Shown here: piece after piece, positions 7,359 through 11,516 of the stretch
How the letters are laid out: the number at the start of each line of letters is the position of its first letter
Numbering within the stretch: the stretch's first letter is position 1
Notes under the pieces: generated by a model
The model's database searches: none
Told to the model about the DNA's origin: nothing
Seen by the model: the letters and a program-made list of their open reading frames with translations, nothing else
Made by a program: the position numbers and the translations under genes
From: an uncultured Prevotella sp.
Lineage (GTDB): Bacteria > Bacteroidota > Bacteroidia > Bacteroidales > Bacteroidaceae
Length of the DNA stretch: 11,516 nt
Direction of reading: 5' to 3'
Assembly (NCBI GenBank): GCA_900546605.1
Contig: URDV01000047.1
Location: forward strand, 1 to 11,516

Positions 7359-7381
7359 CCCCCGACCCACACATTTAAACA

Positions 7382-8932
7382 ATGTCCATAAAGAAAAGAC
7401 CGGTTTCTCCACGCCAAAAGATGATTAACCTAATGTACATCGTGTTGATGGCCATGTTAGCCCTCAACGTTTCGAGCGATGTGCTCAAGGGCTTCAGTCT
7501 GATAGGCGATAGCTTGAAGCGTACCACAAGCAACGCTATGAAGGAGAACCAAGCACTCTATGCCGACTTTGCAGCAGCCTACAAGTCGAACCCTACCAAG
7601 GTAAAGCCTTGGTACGACAAGGCCATGGAGGTGAAGCGCATGAGCGACTCTCTCTATAACTTTGCGGGTGAACTACGTTGGGCCATTGCACGCGAAGCCG
7701 ATGGCAAGGATGCCGACCCCGACAACTTGCAGAACAAAGAAGACCTTGAAGGTTCCAACCGCATTATGTTAGCTCCTGCTCGTGGCAAGGGGCAACAGCT
7801 TTATGCTGCCATCAACTCTTTTCGCCAACGCATTTTAAGTCTTGTTACCGACCCACGTCAACAAGCCATCATTGCCTCCAACCTTTCTACCGCTGTGCCC
7901 AAAAGCGAAGACAATGTGGGTAAAAATTGGCAGCAATATATGTTTGAAGAAATGCCTTCAATTGCTGCCGTTACCATGTTAGCCAAGCTACAAAGCGATG
8001 TGCGTAAGGCCGAGAATGAAGTAATACACGACCTATTAGCCAACATTGACCTAAAAGACATTCGCGTAAACCAACTCAATGCCTACGTGTCGGCCGAAGC
8101 TACTACCCTTTACCCTGGCGACCAGTTCCGCTCTAAAATATTTATGGCTGCCATTGACACCACACAGCGTCCCGAAATTTATGTAAACGGTCGACGCATT
8201 GCTGCCGATGGTTCATACAACTTTACCGTAGGCGGACCTGGACAATATAGTTTTTCAGGCTACATTCTCATGCCCAATGCTGCAGGTGACATTATACGTC
8301 GTAACTTTACGCAAAAGTATAACGTTATTGCACCTCCAACAGGTGCTACTGTAGCTGCCGACCTTATGAACGTGCTCTATGCTGGTTTTAACAACCCCAT
8401 TAGCGTAACCGCTGCTGGTGGCAATGCTGGGGTACACCTCAGCATGACGGGTGGTACACTCACCCAAACCGGTCCTGGCAAATACACGGCTCGCCCTGCT
8501 CATGTAGGGCAAAACGTAACCTTCAGCGTGAGTGGAACGGTAGCAGGCAAACAACAAAACATGGGTACATTCACCTTCCAAGTGCGCAAGTTGCCCGATC
8601 CTACTGCCTTTATTCAAGTAGGCACCGACCGCTTTCGTGGTGGCCGCATAGCCAAGGGAACCATTATTGGTGCAGCAGGATTAGGAGCCGCCATTGACGA
8701 TGGTTTACTTAACATTCCCTTCAAGGTTCTCAGTTTCGAAACCGTATTTGCCGACCGCATGGGCAACTTCCGTCCTGAACCCTCAGCAGGTGCCAACTTT
8801 ACCGAAAACCAACGCAACCTCATGCGCGAACTGCGCCGCGGACAGCGCTTTTACATCTCTAAGGTTCGTGCCATCGGTCCTGACGGCATAGCCCGCAACC
8901 TTAATGGTAGCCTTGAAGTGATTGTTAACTAA
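7382..8932 (+). CDS. porM: T9SS motor protein PorM (GldM)
   Basis: A 516-residue protein with a single inner-membrane helix (about 16-34) and a large periplasmic part that reaches the PorK/PorN ring and transmits motor force. The N-terminus, SPRQKMINLMYIVLMAMLALNVSSDVL (9-35), is the family signature. Arg11 aligns with the conserved Arg (Arg9 of Flavobacterium GldM) thought to face the PorL Glu. By analogy with known GldM/PorM structures, a helical D1 domain spans about 36-224, followed by beta-rich D2 (about 225-320), D3 (about 321-405, with LMNVLYAGFNNPISVTA) and D4 (about 406-516, opening after VRKLPDPTAF). Length is typical (about 510-520). There is no Shine-Dalgarno before the ATG. Spacing to porL (23 bp) and porN (44 bp) supports one transcript. 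Confidence 0.97.
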   Translation: MSIKKRPVSPRQKMINLMYIVLMAMLALNVSSDVLKGFSLIGDSLKRTTSNAMKENQALYADFAAAYKSNPTKVKPWYDKAMEVKRMSDSLYNFAGELRWAIAREADGKDADPDNLQNKEDLEGSNRIMLAPARGKGQQLYAAINSFRQRILSLVTDPRQQAIIASNLSTAVPKSEDNVGKNWQQYMFEEMPSIAAVTMLAKLQSDVRKAENEVIHDLLANIDLKDIRVNQLNAYVSAEATTLYPGDQFRSKIFMAAIDTTQRPEIYVNGRRIAADGSYNFTVGGPGQYSFSGYILMPNAAGDIIRRNFTQKYNVIAPPTGATVAADLMNVLYAGFNNPISVTAAGGNAGVHLSMTGGTLTQTGPGKYTARPAHVGQNVTFSVSGTVAGKQQNMGTFTFQVRKLPDPTAFIQVGTDRFRGGRIAKGTIIGAAGLGAAIDDGLLNIPFKVLSFETVFADRMGNFRPEPSAGANFTENQRNLMRELRRGQRFYISKVRAIGPDGIARNLNGSLEVIVN

Positions 8933-8976
8933 CACATTGCTTCGCAGGTACACCCTCCACACAACTACACAAGCTC

Positions 8977-10098
8977 ATGAATAAAATATTAGCCCTTGCC
9001 TTGTTGCTCTGCACTACGGCTTTTACCGAGCAGGCACAAGCACAGCCCCCACGTCGCCGTGCCGAACAACAAGCTCGACAAGAACAGCAGCTAAATGCCC
9101 CACAAGGCAGTTCCTACCGCGAGTTTCCCACAGCACAGAGCATGCCCAGCGATGCTGCGTGGCGTCGCGATTTGTATCGCACACTCGACCTCACCACCGA
9201 CGCCAATGCGGTGCTCTACTATCCCACCACGCCACAAGATGGGCGCGAGAACTTGTTCACCTACCTGTTCAAGCTTTTGCTACGCAAGCAAATTAAGGCT
9301 TATGACTACAAGTTGGATGGCAACGAAGACTTTTCAGCCAAAAATGAAGTAACGGCCAAGCAACTCATGGATCGTTACCACATATTTTACGAGTCAAAGG
9401 GCGATAAGGTGCGCGTCAACGATGCCGACATCCCCTCTGACGAAGTAAAGGCTTACTTTATTAAAGAGAGTACCTACTACGACCAGCACACAGCCACCTT
9501 CCGCAGTCAGGTAACAGCCCTTTGTCCTGTGCTCAAACGTGGCGATAGCGACTTTGGTGGCGAATTGGCACAATACCCCATGTTTTGGGTCAGAATGAGC
9601 GACATTGCTCCTTATTTAGGCAAGCTCATGCTCATGGGGTCATCACTCAACAATGCTGCTACCATGTCTGCCGACGACTTTTTCACCATGAAGTGCTACA
9701 AGGGCGACATTTACAAAGCCGTCAACTTGCAAGACCGCTTGCTATCTAACTATTGTACTGATGATTCGGCCATGATTCGCGAACAAAAACGCATTGAGAA
9801 ACAATTGGTCGATGTGCAAGAGCACGTTTATGGACGCGATAGTGCCTACTATGCCAAACTACGTGCCGACTCTTTAGCACAAGTTGAAGCCGACTCTATT
9901 GCAGCAGCAGGCAAGTCAAGCCGTCGCAGCAGCAGTAGTTCGCGTCGCTCTTCTGCTCCCTCGCGTCGTAGTAGCACTAAGGTGAGCACAGCCAAAAGCT
10001 CCACACCTAAAACTAAAGCTACAAAAACGAAAACTCCTAAAGCTAAAACCACCTCAACTCGTAGCGGAGGACTAAGCGTTCGCCGTCAACGACACTAA
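8977..10098 (+). CDS. porN: T9SS ring protein PorN (GldN) with long Ser/Arg/Lys/Thr-rich tail
   Basis: A 373-residue periplasmic protein that partners PorK in the T9SS ring. Residues 1-22 are a signal peptide (MNKILALALLL core, cleavage near AQAQA-QPP). A Gln/Arg-rich spacer (24-42) leads into the GldN domain (about 48-300), with WRRDLYRTLDL (62-72), NLFTYLFKLLLRKQIKAYDY (92-111) and YPMFWVRMSDIAPYLGKLM (200-218). Residues 311-373 form an unusual tail: Ser/Arg runs (SSRRSSSSSRRSSAPSRRSS), then Lys/Thr/Pro repeats of the TKATKTKTPKAKTTS type, then GGLSVRRQRH. This low-complexity tail is strongly basic and resembles histone-H1-like sequences in composition only. No Shine-Dalgarno is visible. 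It is the last gene of the cluster, and a palindromic repeat follows 22 bp after its stop. Confidence 0.95.
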   Translation: MNKILALALLLCTTAFTEQAQAQPPRRRAEQQARQEQQLNAPQGSSYREFPTAQSMPSDAAWRRDLYRTLDLTTDANAVLYYPTTPQDGRENLFTYLFKLLLRKQIKAYDYKLDGNEDFSAKNEVTAKQLMDRYHIFYESKGDKVRVNDADIPSDEVKAYFIKESTYYDQHTATFRSQVTALCPVLKRGDSDFGGELAQYPMFWVRMSDIAPYLGKLMLMGSSLNNAATMSADDFFTMKCYKGDIYKAVNLQDRLLSNYCTDDSAMIREQKRIEKQLVDVQEHVYGRDSAYYAKLRADSLAQVEADSIAAAGKSSRRSSSSSRRSSAPSRRSSTKVSTAKSSTPKTKATKTKTPKAKTTSTRSGGLSVRRQRH

Positions 10099-10120
10099 TA
10101 ATGAACGTTTTCGCTAACGT

Positions 10121-10205
10121 ACAAATGTGTACATGTGCGGATGTACAGATGCTTACCCTTATTTGCACAAATATAAGAGTGACATCTGCACATCCGCACA
10201 TTTAA
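10121..10205. repeat. Second palindromic repeat family, 8-bp units of ATGT type, between porN and pdxB
   Basis: The left arm has 8-bp units ACAAATGT, GTACATGT, GCGGATGT, ACAGATGC (10121-10152). The right arm has ACATCTGC, ACATCCGC, ACATTTAA (10182-10205). Positions 10133-10151 are complementary to 10183-10201 over 19 bp with a single mismatch, around an AT-rich core (10152-10182) that starts with CTTAC. GTAAG follows the right arm at 10206. No T-run follows, so it is not a classical terminator, although it could form a hairpin at the end of the porN transcript. The unit sequence differs from the GTTRAC family elsewhere in the window, but the layout is the same. Confidence 0.75.
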
Positions 10206-10271
10206 GTAAGTGCTCAGCATAGAACTGATCTAAACTTTTTTACACATCGCGCAACAACCCCCTTTTGTATT

Positions 10272-11375
10272 ATGCAACTTATCATTGACTCAAAAATACC
10301 CTACATACGCGGCTATGCCGAACAGTTAGGGCAATGCACCTATCTGCCTGGTGCCGACATTAGTGCCGACGATGTACGTAATGCCGATGCCCTCATCATT
10401 CGCACCCGCACCCATTGCAACCAACAGTTGCTACAAGGCTCAAGCGTAAAAATCATTGCTACAGCCACTATAGGCTATGACCACATCGACACTCACTACT
10501 TGCAACAAGCAGGCATAGCTTGGGCCAACTGCCCAGGTTGCAATGCTGGCAGCGTGGCCCAATACGTTGAATGCTGTTTATTACAACTTGCCCTTCATGG
10601 TTGTTGGACAGACCATTTCACTCCCAACACCCCACTTCAAGCCCCCGCCACTCTTGACCGCAGCACATTTGCTCACCTCACCTTAGCCATTGTTGGGGTA
10701 GGCCACGTGGGCACTCAAGTGCTAAACATGGCCCAACGCCTCGGTTTTAAGCACATTCTGCTCTGCGACCCACCACGTGCCGAGCGCGAAGGGACAGCAG
10801 CTTTTGCTACACTCAGCGAGGTTGCACAGCAAGCCGACATCATTAGCTTTCACACCCCACTCACCCACGAAAGCACAAGTGCTCACCCCACCTATCACAT
10901 GGCCAATCAAAGCTTTTTCAGCCAAGTGCGCCCAGGAGCCGTTATCATCAACAGCAGCCGAGGCGAGGTGGTCGACACAGCAGCCCTAAAAGCAGCCCTT
11001 GCCTCAAAACAATTGCAAGCCGCAGTTATTGACACTTGGGAGAATGAACCACACATTGACCGTGAACTATTGCAACAAGCATTCATCAGCACCCCACACA
11101 TAGCAGGCTATAGTGCCGATGGTAAAGCCAATGGCACACGCATGGCATTACAAATCGTAGCACGTCACTTTGGACTTACCTTGCCCAGTTTTGCCCACAT
11201 AGCTGCCCCCACACTTCCCCAAGGCTTTGCTTATTATCCCGAAGGCATAGGCCACACCATGTGCGAAGAATTGCGCCTATACGACCCACTACGCGACAGC
11301 CTTGCTCTGAAGCAACACCCCGAACTATTTGAACAATTGCGCGGTAACTACCCATTAAGACGCGAACAAGCATAA
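10272..11375 (+). CDS. pdxB: 4-phosphoerythronate dehydrogenase PdxB
   Basis: A 367-residue cytoplasmic NAD-dependent 2-hydroxyacid dehydrogenase that oxidises 4-phospho-D-erythronate in the DXP-dependent route to pyridoxal 5'-phosphate. The N-terminal segment MQLIIDSKIPYI and ATIGYDHID (65-73) followed by CPGCNAGSVAQYV (87-99) are typical of PdxB rather than of general D-hydroxyacid dehydrogenases. The Rossmann loop is GVGHVG (142-147), with a following acidic Asp166. Catalytic residues are in place: Arg230 in INSSRGEVVD, Glu259 in WENEP and His276 in TPHIAGY. The C-terminal part (about 290-367, PEGIGHTMCEELRLYDPLRDS region) corresponds to the PdxB dimerisation domain (DUF3410), which looks shorter or degenerate near its end. 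It lies 173 bp after porN with a repeat between them, so it is likely a separate unit. The palindromic repeat at the right window edge begins just after its stop. Confidence 0.94.
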   Translation: MQLIIDSKIPYIRGYAEQLGQCTYLPGADISADDVRNADALIIRTRTHCNQQLLQGSSVKIIATATIGYDHIDTHYLQQAGIAWANCPGCNAGSVAQYVECCLLQLALHGCWTDHFTPNTPLQAPATLDRSTFAHLTLAIVGVGHVGTQVLNMAQRLGFKHILLCDPPRAEREGTAAFATLSEVAQQADIISFHTPLTHESTSAHPTYHMANQSFFSQVRPGAVIINSSRGEVVDTAALKAALASKQLQAAVIDTWENEPHIDRELLQQAFISTPHIAGYSADGKANGTRMALQIVARHFGLTLPSFAHIAAPTLPQGFAYYPEGIGHTMCEELRLYDPLRDSLALKQHPELFEQLRGNYPLRREQA

Positions 11376-11388
11376 TATTAACGAATTT

Positions 11389-11516
11389 GGTAAACAAGTT
11401 GACAAGTTAACGGGTTAATAGGTATTAATAACCCGTTGGCGGAATTTCAGGTTAACGGGTTAACAAGTTGACAGGTTAACAAGTAAGTATGCTTTACACC
11501 ACTTATTATGTTAAAG
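11389..11516. repeat. Dispersed GTTRAC-unit repeat, copy running off the right edge
   Basis: Degenerate 8-bp units start at about 11389. TAACCCGTT (11429-11437) can pair either with AACGGGTTA at 11409-11417 or with AACGGGTTA at 11454-11462, giving two alternative 9-bp stems. Clean units GTTAACGG, GTTAACAA, GTTGACAG, GTTAACAA occupy 11451-11482. The core then begins with GTAAG at 11483. Positions 11495-11516 are the perfect reverse complement of the core at 3255-3276, so this copy is inverted relative to the one after prmC. The element is cut by the window end. It starts only about 14 bp after the pdxB stop and may serve as its 3' hairpin. Confidence 0.85.

Noticed and set aside
10133..10201. 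Rho-independent terminator after porN
   Set aside because: The stem is strong but no T-run follows on either strand, and the arms are better described as a repeat element. It may still end transcripts, but that cannot be called from sequence.
10230..10250. TAAACTTT as a pdxB promoter -7 box
   Set aside because: It lacks the final TTTG of TAnnTTTG and there is no -33 element, so it is too weak to list.
1..11516. Composite transposon bounded by the terminal inverted repeats
   Set aside because: The interior holds only housekeeping and T9SS genes, with no transposase or integrase, and related repeats also occur inside at 3174-3363. A dispersed repeat family explains this better.

Overview
The window looks like a chromosomal segment of a Bacteroidales bacterium, probably from the Prevotella/Porphyromonas side of the order. 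Three things point there. It carries a complete type IX secretion system (T9SS) core cluster in the porP-porK-porL-porM-porN order known from Porphyromonas gingivalis. Start codons are mostly not preceded by Shine-Dalgarno sequences. A Bacteroidetes-type -7 box (TAAATTTG) lies in the porP leader. I cannot name a genus or species from sequence alone.

Layout. Positions 1-56 are one arm of a dispersed repeat. A rhomboid intramembrane protease (113-1048) and the riboflavin enzyme ribD (1214-2206) lie on the minus strand. prmC, the release-factor glutamine methyltransferase, runs divergently on the plus strand (2289-3173). A large palindromic repeat element begins right at the prmC stop codon (3174-3363). 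A gene-free leader of about 400 bp follows, with promoter-like and operator-like sequence. The T9SS genes porP, porK, porL, porM and porN (3768-10098) are all on the plus strand, with gaps of 169, 29, 23 and 44 bp. A second palindromic repeat separates porN from pdxB (10272-11375), which makes erythronate-4-phosphate dehydrogenase for vitamin B6. The window ends in another copy of the first repeat family.

How the genes work together. PorL and PorM form the inner-membrane proton-driven motor. PorK (lipoprotein) and PorN form the periplasmic ring under the outer membrane. PorP is an outer-membrane-associated component. Together they export C-terminal-domain-tagged cargo. No cargo gene, PorV, PorU, Sov/SprA or PorX/Y regulator is in the window. 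The flanking genes are housekeeping: riboflavin, translation termination, pyridoxal phosphate.

I found no new protein-coding system. The least explained signal is in the noncoding DNA. Two different repeat families share one architecture: arrays of 8-bp units arranged as inverted arms around an AT-rich core. A 56-bp perfect inverted repeat joins the two window ends. Other points of interest are clustered AAGTAGG half-sites in the porP leader, a Ser/Arg/Lys/Thr-rich tail on PorN, and a long Gln/Ala/Thr/Pro-rich linker in PorL.
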